From positions 1-35,213 of the forward strand of contig CAJJDJ010000048.1 of assembly GCA_905182825.1 (NCBI GenBank): DNA of 35,213 nucleotides. The letters are read 5' to 3'. This document shows, piece after piece, positions 25,824-33,795 of this stretch (within the stretch, counting starts at the first letter, position 1; each line of letters starts with the position of its first letter). Position numbers and translations under genes: made by a program. This DNA is from Thiotrichaceae bacterium UBA7359. Its GTDB lineage: Bacteria; Pseudomonadota; Gammaproteobacteria; Eutrophobiales; Eutrophobiaceae. The notes below the pieces were generated by a model. The model worked only from the letters and a program-made list of their open reading frames with translations. It was not told the origin of the DNA and made no database searches.

Positions 25824-28018
25824 TAGGTTATCTGTGATTTATTTGTATGAGTCAACCGATTGATAGCTGGTAACCTTATCACGGCACATGCACCATTATT
25901 ATCATTGTTGTTCTCAAGCCAGACTGTACCAGAATGCTCATTAATAATTTTCTTTACTATAGCCAGCCCAAGGCCAGTACCTTTTTGTTTAGTCGTGATG
26001 TAAGGTTCAAATAACTTGTTGACAACTGTTGCTTTAATGCCTGGCCCATTATCCTTCACACGAATTTCAACCATATGACTATTATCAATATTTATGCCTT
26101 TAGCACTGATCATAAGATGATGTCCTGCTCCCATCTCATTTGCATCAATAGCATTCATCAATAGATTATTAAAAACTTGCCTTAGTTTTTTTTCATCCCC
26201 TCTTACTAATGGTAATTCGTTGTCAACATCTACTTTAATTTCATTTTTATTTTCCATATTACTAAACAAATCATGACCTTCTTGGATGAGATGCTCAAGC
26301 CTAATCTCTTCCGAATTAAATTCAGGAGATCTTGCATAATCTGAAAAGCTATTTACCATTTCTTTCAACGTGTCTACTTGTTGAATAATAGTATTTGTCA
26401 TTCTATCCAGCATTTCTGCATCTTCCGCATTCATTGAAGATAAATATTTATGACGTAATCTTTCTGCGGCTAGTTGAATCGGAGTAAGTGGATTTTTAAT
26501 TTCATGTGCAAGATGTTGAGCCATCTCACTCCATGCCGCATCACGCTGCCCACGGATCAAAGCGGTGATTTCATCAAAAACTATAACATAGCCGCTCGTT
26601 TTTCCATCTGAGCCTACAAGCATAGCGCCATTAATCATCAAAGTTAGGTTGCCAGTTTTATTGGACAGGGTTATCTGTTCATGCCATTCGTCCAATTGTT
26701 CTTGAATATTTGATGAAATACATTCAAAGAAATCAATTAGGGATGGAAGCTCTTTTATTAATATTTGTATATTCTTTTTTTCAAAAATATCAAAATCGAT
26801 GTTTAATATTTGATTTGCACTAATATTATATTTTTCAAGGCTACCATCTTGATTAAGGACGATAACACCTGAAGACAAACGAGATAGAATAGTTTCTAAA
26901 AAGTTACGTTGCGATTCAGTTTCTAATTGGCTTCGTTTCACAGAGTCTCGTGCTTGTGATATTTTGTCCGTCATATCATTAAATGATGAGACAAGGAAAC
27001 CTAGCTCATCATTTCCCGGCACTGGTAAGCGGGTACTATAGTCACCCTCTGCAATTAACCTCGTACCTTCTGCCAGATTTTTAACGGGCTCTGAAAGTTT
27101 CCTAGCAGAATAAAAAGCTGCCCACACGGCACTAAACATACTGAACAGTAAAACTAGTGTTAATATTATTATAAAGCTAACTTTAAGCTGTTCTCGTAGA
27201 TATGAAAGTTCCTTGTATTCAATATATGACGATTGGACACTTTCAGTTAATTGGTTCATTCGTTCAGAGATCGGAAATAATGTCTGTACTAAACGGGCTT
27301 CCTTATCAATATTCTTAGTTGATAAATTTGCAACTACACGAATCAATAAATTCGTATTTTTAATTACATCTAGACCTATGTAACTACTCCCTTGTGATAA
27401 TTGTAATAAAATATTTTTGTCCGGCGTGACAGGAATCAGACTTTTTGTATCAATAGAGCTTGACGCTATGACAACACCTTTTCTAGTTAATAATGTAAGC
27501 TCATTGGCATTGACGCGCTCTCTTATTTGGTCAATAACAAAAGGTAATTCAGAATCGTTTGACTCATTCAACTCTTCCGCAATTTTTTCAGTCATATTTA
27601 ATAATTCACGCATACGCACATCTAGAGCGAGTCGACTTAACTCAAGCGAATCATCAAGTGCTTGTTCTACTCTCAAGTCAAACCAGCTATCAATACCGCG
27701 ATGCAAGAAGTCTAAAGAAAAGTAGTACACAATTAGAACAGGTGTGACTGATAATATGGAAAAAAGCACAACCATTCTGACTGTCATTCGAGAGCCAATG
27801 ATTTTATTTTTAAATTGGCGAATTAAGCGATTGATATTTAATATAATTAATATGATTAAACTTACTAAACCTAGTCCATTTAATATGAGCAGAATTGAAT
27901 AATAACGATTAAATAATTCTGAATTTTGTAATGATTGACTCATGATCACCAATGAAGCAAGCATGAAAAAAAATAGACTTGAGCCGATGAGCAATATCAG
28001 ATTGCTTCCTTTATTCAT
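25823..28018 (-). CDS. ntrY: NtrY-type sensor histidine kinase
   Basis: Membrane kinase partner of NtrX, in other bacteria tied to nitrogen or redox sensing. About 731 residues from the ATG at 28018, which overlaps the DUF4390 stop as ATGA; an ATG at 28033 would add five. Order: two N-terminal membrane helices (about 8-55), a third (about 78-100), a periplasmic sensor region (about 100-280), a fourth helix (about 280-305), HAMP (SARKLSEPVKNLAEGTRLIAEGD), a PAS-like domain (about 370-480), the H-box with phospho-His in LAHEIKNPLTP, and the ATPase domain with NLLMNAIDA (N), DNGPGI (G1), EPYITTKQKGTGLGLAI (F and G2). All kinase motifs are intact, in contrast to the degenerate ATPase of NtrX. Confidence 0.93.
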   Translation of the reverse strand: MNKGSNLILLIGSSLFFFMLASLVIMSQSLQNSELFNRYYSILLILNGLGLVSLIILIILNINRLIRQFKNKIIGSRMTVRMVVLFSILSVTPVLIVYYFSLDFLHRGIDSWFDLRVEQALDDSLELSRLALDVRMRELLNMTEKIAEELNESNDSELPFVIDQIRERVNANELTLLTRKGVVIASSSIDTKSLIPVTPDKNILLQLSQGSSYIGLDVIKNTNLLIRVVANLSTKNIDKEARLVQTLFPISERMNQLTESVQSSYIEYKELSYLREQLKVSFIIILTLVLLFSMFSAVWAAFYSARKLSEPVKNLAEGTRLIAEGDYSTRLPVPGNDELGFLVSSFNDMTDKISQARDSVKRSQLETESQRNFLETILSRLSSGVIVLNQDGSLEKYNISANQILNIDFDIFEKKNIQILIKELPSLIDFFECISSNIQEQLDEWHEQITLSNKTGNLTLMINGAMLVGSDGKTSGYVIVFDEITALIRGQRDAAWSEMAQHLAHEIKNPLTPIQLAAERLRHKYLSSMNAEDAEMLDRMTNTIIQQVDTLKEMVNSFSDYARSPEFNSEEIRLEHLIQEGHDLFSNMENKNEIKVDVDNELPLVRGDEKKLRQVFNNLLMNAIDANEMGAGHHLMISAKGINIDNSHMVEIRVKDNGPGIKATVVNKLFEPYITTKQKGTGLGLAIVKKIINEHSGTVWLENNNDNNGACAVIRLPAINRLTHTNKSQIT

Positions 28019-28581
28019 CGCATCAATTCCCATTTATACCATTCATTTGTAAGTTCCCAATTTGAAGAAAAGTATGCTTGAGGACGCATTGGTGGTGGCA
28101 ATGATTCAATATCAAGATAAGCACGAATTCTTGCAATATATATTTTATCTTTGATTAATAAATTTTGTTCGAATAGACTCATTTTTGAAATGATTTTTAT
28201 ATGATTTAACGCAGCATCAAGATTATCATGTGAATGACGCAACCCAGTCAACAAATCAGTAGTTAGAAAATTTTCGGTTAGTGGTTTATGTTCGAGTTTA
28301 TAGATTAATATTTTTTCGCTGATTGTCTTATCCCAGAACCAGTAACGTTTTAAACGTAATTGAAAATGAACATGGATTTCAAAGGAAACCCCATGGCGTA
28401 ATGCTCTATAAGCTTCTTCTGATAATTCAATATCACATAAAGCATCGAGATAATAAGTGTTCTTATCTAAATAAATTCGAATTGAGCTTGATTTAGTGGT
28501 GTTTGCAGTACTGGAATAGTTGATAGATGCCAGTATAAGAATGATGCCATATTTTACTATATTAGTAGACACATAAGACAT
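28015..28581 (-). CDS. DUF4390 domain protein
   Basis: 188 residues. An N-terminal hydrophobic signal (about 8-24, IVKYGIILILASINYSS) precedes a domain with DIELSEEAYRALRHGVSFEIHVHFQL (a beta-rich start), RYWFWDKTI and the diagnostic C-terminal block ESLPPPMRPQAYFSSNW followed by LTNEWYKWEL. It is predicted to be exported or membrane-tethered. DUF4390 genes regularly sit between rsmB and ntrY in gamma- and betaproteobacteria, and the overlap with ntrY (ATGA) makes a role in or near the NtrY sensing path reasonable, but this is inference. No enzymatic motif is visible. Confidence 0.9.
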   Translation of the reverse strand: MSYVSTNIVKYGIILILASINYSSTANTTKSSSIRIYLDKNTYYLDALCDIELSEEAYRALRHGVSFEIHVHFQLRLKRYWFWDKTISEKILIYKLEHKPLTENFLTTDLLTGLRHSHDNLDAALNHIKIISKMSLFEQNLLIKDKIYIARIRAYLDIESLPPPMRPQAYFSSNWELTNEWYKWELMR

Positions 28582-28585
28582 AAGA

Positions 28586-29884
28586 CTATATCTTTTCTAG
28601 GCAAGAATAAAAGAAGCCATCCATGTCGTTTTGTCCTGTCAATATTTGTTTGCCGTAGCCTGTGTTCTCACCCCAGTCCGCATCAATAGGTTTGAGAACA
28701 CAGTCTTTGTTACTACTGATGAATTGCTTTATTAGTTCCGAATTTTCTTGTTTAAATATAGAGCAAGTAACATAAACTAATAATCCATTTATCTTCAAGG
28801 TTTTCCAAAGCGTTTCTATAAGCTGCAACTGCAACGTACTAATAGATTCAACTTCTTTCAGTGTTCTCAAGGTTTTAATGTCCGGATGTCGGCGTATTAC
28901 TCCTGTGGCAGAACAGGGAGCATCTAATAAAATACGGTCATAAAGTTCGTTATCCCACCAATTTTCAATATCATTTATATCTGAGACTTTAATGATAGCA
29001 TGGAGGTCTAGCCTAATTAACGTTTCAGATAATCTTTTTGCACGACTCGGCTCTTTTTCGATTACAGTTAAAGATTCAAGGCTTGGTTGCGACTCAAGGA
29101 TATGTGAACTCTTACCTCCTGGTGCAGCACAGGCATCGAGAACATTCTGTCCGGGTTTTAGATCAAGTAATTTTACTGAAAATTGAGCAGCAAGCTCTTG
29201 TACTGAAACATCGCCTTCATTAAACCCTGGCAATAAACCAACATCAACCGGCTTTTCCACAATTATTCCCTGTTCAGAATAAGGCGCACTTTTCCCTAAT
29301 ATACCAGCTTGTTCCATTTTTATTAAATACTCTTCTCGACTTTGACGTAGTTGGTTTACCCGAAGATACATTGGAGGGTGTTGATTGTTTGCTTCAAGGA
29401 TACTTTCCCATTCCACTGGCCAGTCCAGCCGGAGTTGTTTGATAAACCACTTGGGATGCGATGTGATAAGACTGTCGTCATTATTAATATGAGGATCGAA
29501 TATTTTTGTATCTCGAATATACCGACGTAAAATTGCATTGACTAAGCTTTTTGCCCATTCCATTTTCATTTTTTTACAGGTATTAACAGTCTCAGAGACA
29601 ACAGCATGAGCAGGGATTCGCATGAAGCGTAATTGATACAACCCAATAACTATTAGATATTTAAGTTGGCTATCTTTTTTCTTTATACGCTTCTTTAATA
29701 AGTGATTAAGAATATATTCAAGTTGTATATACCATCGAAATGTCCCGTAGCAAATTTCTTGGATTAATGCTTTGTCATTTCCTGCTTGTTTGAATGATTT
29801 ATTATCTCGTAATGCATAAGTTAGTGTGAATTTATTTTCAAATACTTGCGAAATTATTTGGGTAGCTATTAAACGCGATGACAT
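28586..29884 (-). CDS. rsmB: 16S rRNA (cytosine-967 C5)-methyltransferase RsmB
   Basis: Methylates C967 of 16S rRNA. 432 residues: an N-terminal NusB-like RNA-binding domain (about 1-130, with KALIQEICYGTFR and AVVSETVNTCKKM), then the methyltransferase domain with SAM motif ACAAPGGKSS (251-260), DAPCSATG (321-328, Cys324) and TCSIF (373-377, catalytic Cys374). Both cysteines needed for m5C chemistry are present. It lies 11 bases after fmt, in the conserved def-fmt-rsmB order. Confidence 0.96.
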   Translation of the reverse strand: MSSRLIATQIISQVFENKFTLTYALRDNKSFKQAGNDKALIQEICYGTFRWYIQLEYILNHLLKKRIKKKDSQLKYLIVIGLYQLRFMRIPAHAVVSETVNTCKKMKMEWAKSLVNAILRRYIRDTKIFDPHINNDDSLITSHPKWFIKQLRLDWPVEWESILEANNQHPPMYLRVNQLRQSREEYLIKMEQAGILGKSAPYSEQGIIVEKPVDVGLLPGFNEGDVSVQELAAQFSVKLLDLKPGQNVLDACAAPGGKSSHILESQPSLESLTVIEKEPSRAKRLSETLIRLDLHAIIKVSDINDIENWWDNELYDRILLDAPCSATGVIRRHPDIKTLRTLKEVESISTLQLQLIETLWKTLKINGLLVYVTCSIFKQENSELIKQFISSNKDCVLKPIDADWGENTGYGKQILTGQNDMDGFFYSCLEKI

Positions 29885-29895
29885 AAGAGTTAGAT

Positions 29896-30837
29896 CTAGC
29901 CTGCGATGTTATTATCGTTGATAAAATCAGGATGACCGTTTAAGAAATCGATTGCGGACATTGGTCGTTTTCCAGGCAATTGTAATCTTGTGATTGTCAA
30001 AACATCTTTGCCTGTCATGATGCTTATGCCTGTTTTGTTATTTAGTAGCGTACCAACAACTAAATCTTCTGAACTTCGTTTGATTTCTGCTTCCCATATT
30101 CTCACATTGATGTTGTTGATTACTGTATGTGCTATGGGAAATGGATTGAATGCTCGAATTTTTCTTTCTAATTCAATGGCAGACTGAGACCAGTCTATTT
30201 TTGCGTCTTGTTTGCTGATTTTTTTCGCATAAGTTGCTTTTGAGTTGTCTTGTTTTATTGCATTAGTCTGATGTTTAACAATTTTAAATAATGACTCATT
30301 TATTTTTTTCGCACTCATAATGGCCAAACGGTCATGCAATGTTTTTGCAGTGTCATTAGGTGAAATTGAACAAACAAATTGTTCTAAAATTGGACCAGTA
30401 TCTAATCCACTATCCATCTGCATGATAGTAATTCCAGTCTCATTATCACCCTCTTCGATGGCTCTTTGAATAGGTGCTGCTCCGCGCCAACGGGGCAATA
30501 ACGAGGTGTGTATGTTGATACAGCCATATTTAGGGGTAGCTAAAATTTCTGGTGTTAAGAGGAGACCATAGGCTACTACCAGAATTAAGTCACAATCCTT
30601 CAATCTGTCTGAAGTAAGTTCTTTAGATGTCTCAGGTTGAAGGACAGAAATATTATTTTCAAGGGCGCAAAGTTTAACTTCACTCTGTTTGAGCTTACGA
30701 CCTCTTCCAGCTGGTCGATCAGGTTGAGTTAAAACCACATCGACAGAGTGCTGGCCTACATTAATGAGTTCTTCTAGCACAATCCGAGAAATTTCCGGTG
30801 TGCCAGCAAACGCGAGTCTTAATTTGGCATGAGTCAC
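29896..30837 (-). CDS. fmt: Methionyl-tRNA formyltransferase
   Basis: Formylates Met-tRNAi with 10-formyl-tetrahydrofolate to make the initiator. 313 residues: LRLAFAGTPEIS at the start, QPDRPAGRGRKL, the catalytic Asn-His-Asp set in the region INIHTSLLPRWRGAAPIQRAI and MDSGLDTGPIL, and a C-terminal OB-fold tRNA-binding domain (about 205-313, FNPFPIAHTVI). The start codon is GTG and shares GTGA with the def stop, so formylase and deformylase are translationally coupled, as is usual. Confidence 0.97.
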   Translation of the reverse strand: MTHAKLRLAFAGTPEISRIVLEELINVGQHSVDVVLTQPDRPAGRGRKLKQSEVKLCALENNISVLQPETSKELTSDRLKDCDLILVVAYGLLLTPEILATPKYGCINIHTSLLPRWRGAAPIQRAIEEGDNETGITIMQMDSGLDTGPILEQFVCSISPNDTAKTLHDRLAIMSAKKINESLFKIVKHQTNAIKQDNSKATYAKKISKQDAKIDWSQSAIELERKIRAFNPFPIAHTVINNINVRIWEAEIKRSSEDLVVGTLLNNKTGISIMTGKDVLTITRLQLPGKRPMSAIDFLNGHPDFINDNNIAG

Positions 30838-31346
30838 AATGTTTTTTGCTGAAGTTTTTCTTGTTTATCGATTTTTTTCTTTAATCGCTGACGTTTAAGT
30901 AACGAAAGATAATCAATGAACAGTTTACCATCAAGATGATCAATTTCATGCTGAATACAAACAGCTAACAAACCATCAGCATTCGAAGTAATCACTTCAT
31001 CATCAAGCGTTTTATAACAAAACTCTATATATTCAGCACGTTCAATAATGTCATAATAATCAGGTACCGAAAGGCACCCCTCTCGCATTGTTCCGCTGCC
31101 TACTAATTTGGTGATTTTAGGGTTAATCAATATCAATGGTTCGTTTTTTTCTTCTGATAAATCAATCACAACGATTCTCTGCTGAATATTAACTTGAGTT
31201 GCAGCGAGACCAATACCATTTTTTGCATACATGATATCTAACATATTGCCGGCAATCTCCTTTACTTTTGAGTCTATCTTTTCGACCGGTAATGCCTTAG
31301 CACGCAGGCGTGGGTCAGGAAAATTCAAAACTTTGAGTATTGCCAT
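30834..31346 (-). CDS. def: Peptide deformylase
   Basis: Iron-dependent hydrolase that removes the formyl group from nascent proteins. I place the start at the ATG at 31346 (MAILKVLNFPDPRLR, the standard N-terminus), giving 170 residues; an upstream in-frame ATG at 31445 would add 33 residues unlike any deformylase. The three motifs are GIGLAATQ (44-51), EGCLSVP (89-95, metal ligand Cys91) and QHEIDHLDG (132-140, metal ligands His133 and His137, catalytic Glu134). First gene of the long minus-strand run def-fmt-rsmB-DUF4390-ntrY-ntrX-trkA-trkH. Confidence 0.97.
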   Translation of the reverse strand: MAILKVLNFPDPRLRAKALPVEKIDSKVKEIAGNMLDIMYAKNGIGLAATQVNIQQRIVVIDLSEEKNEPLILINPKITKLVGSGTMREGCLSVPDYYDIIERAEYIEFCYKTLDDEVITSNADGLLAVCIQHEIDHLDGKLFIDYLSLLKRQRLKKKIDKQEKLQQKTL

Positions 31347-31383
31347 AGCACTATTCGCTCCAAAATAGTCATAACTGACTGAT

Positions 31384-31389
31384 AGTATA
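31384..31389 (-). promoter_or_regulatory. Candidate -10 element for the def operon
   Basis: On the minus strand this reads TATACT (five of six to TATAAT), 38 bases before the def ATG, inside the 152-base divergent spacer with the LysM gene. No good -35 hexamer stands at 16-18 bases upstream, so activator dependence or a different site is possible. Confidence 0.3.
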
Positions 31390-31498
31390 CAGGAAAAATA
31401 ATTTGTTGTAGTTAAACCACAAAAAAATATAGTCTCAGCTAACATTTTGCTATACTTTTTGCTAATCTACATTAAGGAAATCATCTAAGATTATAGAC

Positions 31499-32746
31499 AT
31501 GTTCAATAAAATTCTAATTTCATGCGCGGTTTTGCTATTAACTATTAGCGTGAGGGCGGATGAATTGACAATAAACCCAGGACATCCAGAGAATTACACC
31601 GTTGTGAAGGGTGATACACTATGGGATATTTCTGCTCGATTTTTACAAGAACCTTGGCGTTGGCCGGAAATTTGGGGGGATAATCCTCAAATATTCAACC
31701 CGCATTTAATATATCCGGGAGATATTGTCTCTCTTTTGTACGAAGATGGGGAGCCTGTTTTAAACCTTGAAAGAGGAACCAGCCAGTTAGTAACTGGGCG
31801 TAATGTAAAGTTGTATCCGACTATTATTAGTACGCAAAATGCTGAGGCCATTCAAAGTATTCCAATCGATGCAATTCAGCAATTTCTTGAGCAGTCAATT
31901 GTCCTCGATGAGAATGAAATAGAACAGTGGCCTTACATAGTTTCAAATTATGATGGCCATTTGATGGCAAGTTCAGGCGACATCATCTACGTGCGTGACA
32001 TACCGAAAGAATCAAAAATTGTAAAATATTCAATTTACCGAAAGGGCGCGTCTTATGTCGCTCCAAAAAAAGCTCATGAAAAGGTTGCGGGTGAGATTTT
32101 GGGTTTTGAAGCTCTTTATATTGGTGATGCCACAATACAAAAAAGGGGAGACCCGGCTTCTGCGATAATTACCATTGCTGATAAAGAGGTCATGAAAGGA
32201 GATCGATTATTTCCTCATACTAATGAGGGATTCACCAATGAATTTGTTCCTCGAACAACAAATAGTGTAATGAAAGGTAGTATCCTTTCCGTTCTCGATG
32301 GTGTTTCGGAAATTAGCCAATATCAAGTGGTGGTGTTGAATCTTGGTAAAGAACAAGGTCTTGAAGTAGGTAATATACTCGGTGTTTACCAGAGTGATTA
32401 TGTTGTTGAGGATAGAATAGGACCAAATATCAAAAAAGATAATTCGCAGAAAGATACTGAGATAACTAAAGAAAGTAATGACGCTAATGGTGGGTTGACT
32501 AAAATATTGGTGCAGGCTGTTGATGCTACCATAAGAAGTGGTTTGGATGTGATTGGTGGTATTAATTCCTTTGAGGAGAGTTATCTAGCAATTGCAAATA
32601 AACAAGCTAAGTCTAAAAATGTAAGTTTACCTGAAGAGTATGTTGGTGTTGTGATGGTTTTAAAAACGTTTAGTAAAGTGAGCTATGCAATGGTGATGGA
32701 AGCAAAACGGCCGATGCATGTGTTAGACACAATAAGAAGTCTATAG
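31499..32746 (+). CDS. Secreted LysM-domain protein
   Basis: 415 residues. A signal peptide (about 1-20, ILISCAVLLLTISVRA) is followed by one LysM domain (about 33-78; YTVVKGDTLWDISARFLQEPWRWPEIW-type sequence with NPHLIYPGDIV). The remainder (about 80-415) is beta-rich and contains DVIYV-type repeats of unknown fold, including IITIADKEVMKGDRLFP and VVVLNLGKEQGLEVGNILGVY. LysM binds peptidoglycan, so the protein is probably a periplasmic wall-associated factor. In gammaproteobacteria such a gene stands divergent from def and next to dprA-smg-topA; that position is kept here. It has no visible catalytic domain. Confidence 0.9.
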   Translation: MFNKILISCAVLLLTISVRADELTINPGHPENYTVVKGDTLWDISARFLQEPWRWPEIWGDNPQIFNPHLIYPGDIVSLLYEDGEPVLNLERGTSQLVTGRNVKLYPTIISTQNAEAIQSIPIDAIQQFLEQSIVLDENEIEQWPYIVSNYDGHLMASSGDIIYVRDIPKESKIVKYSIYRKGASYVAPKKAHEKVAGEILGFEALYIGDATIQKRGDPASAIITIADKEVMKGDRLFPHTNEGFTNEFVPRTTNSVMKGSILSVLDGVSEISQYQVVVLNLGKEQGLEVGNILGVYQSDYVVEDRIGPNIKKDNSQKDTEITKESNDANGGLTKILVQAVDATIRSGLDVIGGINSFEESYLAIANKQAKSKNVSLPEEYVGVVMVLKTFSKVSYAMVMEAKRPMHVLDTIRSL

Positions 32747-33273
32747 TCAAACTAAGAAGCTTTAGAAGTCGCATTCTCATGACATAATAGTTATCGTAAT
32801 GTAAAGAATATTTAATCCAGTATCTTCAAAACTATCGATTACATCCTGACCCTCAACATCAAATTCAATGTGGATCTTTTTTTTAACGTACGAACTTTTC
32901 AGTTAGATAAAACTTAGATCGAAATCAATATATCTTTCTGATACTAGGCTTAATTCATAATGAATTTGTGTATGGTATGTTTGATTATTAGAGGTAATAA
33001 AATGACACTCTTATGAAGTGATTCTCCGTGATGAATGTTGTTTTGAAAAGTCTTGATTTAGTAGAAGTTAGTCAGGTTAGACTTAGCGAATTGAAACTAT
33101 ATAAATATTATGACTTACGAAATATTATCAGTATAAGGGCTTATTGAATTAACATGATTGACGGCAGATGACGTTTCCGCCATGCTATGAAGATCACAGT
33201 TAAAATGAATGGTTGAAACTCAATACGGCGTCAAGTATTGTCATTGTGAATAGTTAAAAGAAGATTATAATAT
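32747..33273. other. 527-base gap holding the remains of dprA
   Basis: This spacer sits where dprA lies in relatives (LysM-dprA-smg-topA). Its 3' quarter reads as a broken DprA C-terminus, listed separately. The rest is stop-riddled, with small palindromes AATTCA-TAA-TGAATT (32952-32966) and TTATTA-GAGG-TAATAA (32985-33000). A 41-codon stop-free stretch without an ATG lies on the minus strand (32777-32902) and is unexplained. A short forward frame 33031-33147 might be a DprA N-terminal scrap, but I cannot confirm it. Confidence 0.6.
33116..33253 (+). pseudogene. dprA: Decayed dprA remnant (C-terminal winged-helix part)
   Basis: DprA loads RecA on incoming single-stranded DNA during transformation; a working gene is about 1.1 kb. 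In the frame that includes 33158, the sequence reads IELT-stop-LTADDVSAML-stop-RSQLK-stop-MVETQYGVKY. This lines up without gaps to the DprA C-terminal pattern G-L-T-x3-V-S-x-M-L-L-x-L-E-L-x-G-x-V: the first and third stops (TGA at 33155 and 33206) stand where conserved Gly (GGA) is expected and the second (33188) where Leu (TTA) is expected, each one or two base changes away. No nucleotide-binding DprA core is found, so most of the gene has been deleted. The consensus is from memory; the position before smg supports it. Confidence 0.6.
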
Positions 33274-33750
33274 ATGAAAGAAACTGTTTTAGATGTGCTC
33301 ATTTATTTATTTGATCATTACGTCGAGGAAGAACTCGAAATAAACCCCGAACAACAAGATTTAAAAATGCAATTAGTGCACGCTGGTTTTGCAGAACTTC
33401 AAGTTGATAAAGCAATTGATTGGTTAGAAGGACTAGCGACACAAAAAGGTGTGTTAGATACCAGCGTGTTTTGTTCTAGATCAATAAGGGTTTTTAATGA
33501 CATAGAGAATGAAAAGCTTGATGTCGAATGTAAGGGTTTTTTGCTATTCTTGGAACAATCAGGCGTACTTTACTCAGAAGATCGTGAGCTTGTCATTGAT
33601 AGAGTAATGGCGCTTGAAACTGAGACTATAGAATTGCAACAACTTAAGTGGGTTGTGTTAATGGTATTATTTAATCGTCCGGGTAAAGAAGCTGCGTTTG
33701 CATGGATGGAAGAAATCGTAATGGACGAAGTTAGTGCGGTAGTCCATTAA
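33274..33750 (+). CDS. smg: Smg family protein (DUF494)
   Basis: 158-residue cytoplasmic protein. The N-terminus VLDVLIYLFDHYVEEE and the central GFAELQVDKAIDWLEGLA are the DUF494/Smg signature, and the helical C-terminus has DRVMALETETIELQQLKWVVLMVLFNRPGKEAAFAWMEE-type sequence. Its molecular role is not established. It is almost always between dprA and topA in gammaproteobacteria; here dprA has decayed but smg is intact, which suggests its function does not depend on DprA. Ends 45 bases before topA. Confidence 0.94.
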   Translation: MKETVLDVLIYLFDHYVEEELEINPEQQDLKMQLVHAGFAELQVDKAIDWLEGLATQKGVLDTSVFCSRSIRVFNDIENEKLDVECKGFLLFLEQSGVLYSEDRELVIDRVMALETETIELQQLKWVVLMVLFNRPGKEAAFAWMEEIVMDEVSAVVH

Positions 33751-33795
33751 ATTTTTATTTCCCCTCATTTAAAATAGTGATATTGTTTAGCAAAT

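Noticed and set aside
31347..31445. Upstream ATG for def giving a 203-residue protein
   Set aside because: The extra 33 residues do not match the deformylase N-terminus, whereas the ATG at 31346 gives the standard MAILKVLNFPDPRLR start.
33155..33208. Possible recoding of TGA as glycine, because two TGA codons in the dprA fossil stand at Gly positions
   Set aside because: TGA clearly ends other genes here (the permease at 219, DUF4390 and def overlaps), a third TGA stands at a Leu position and a TAA lies just upstream, so this is decay and not recoding.
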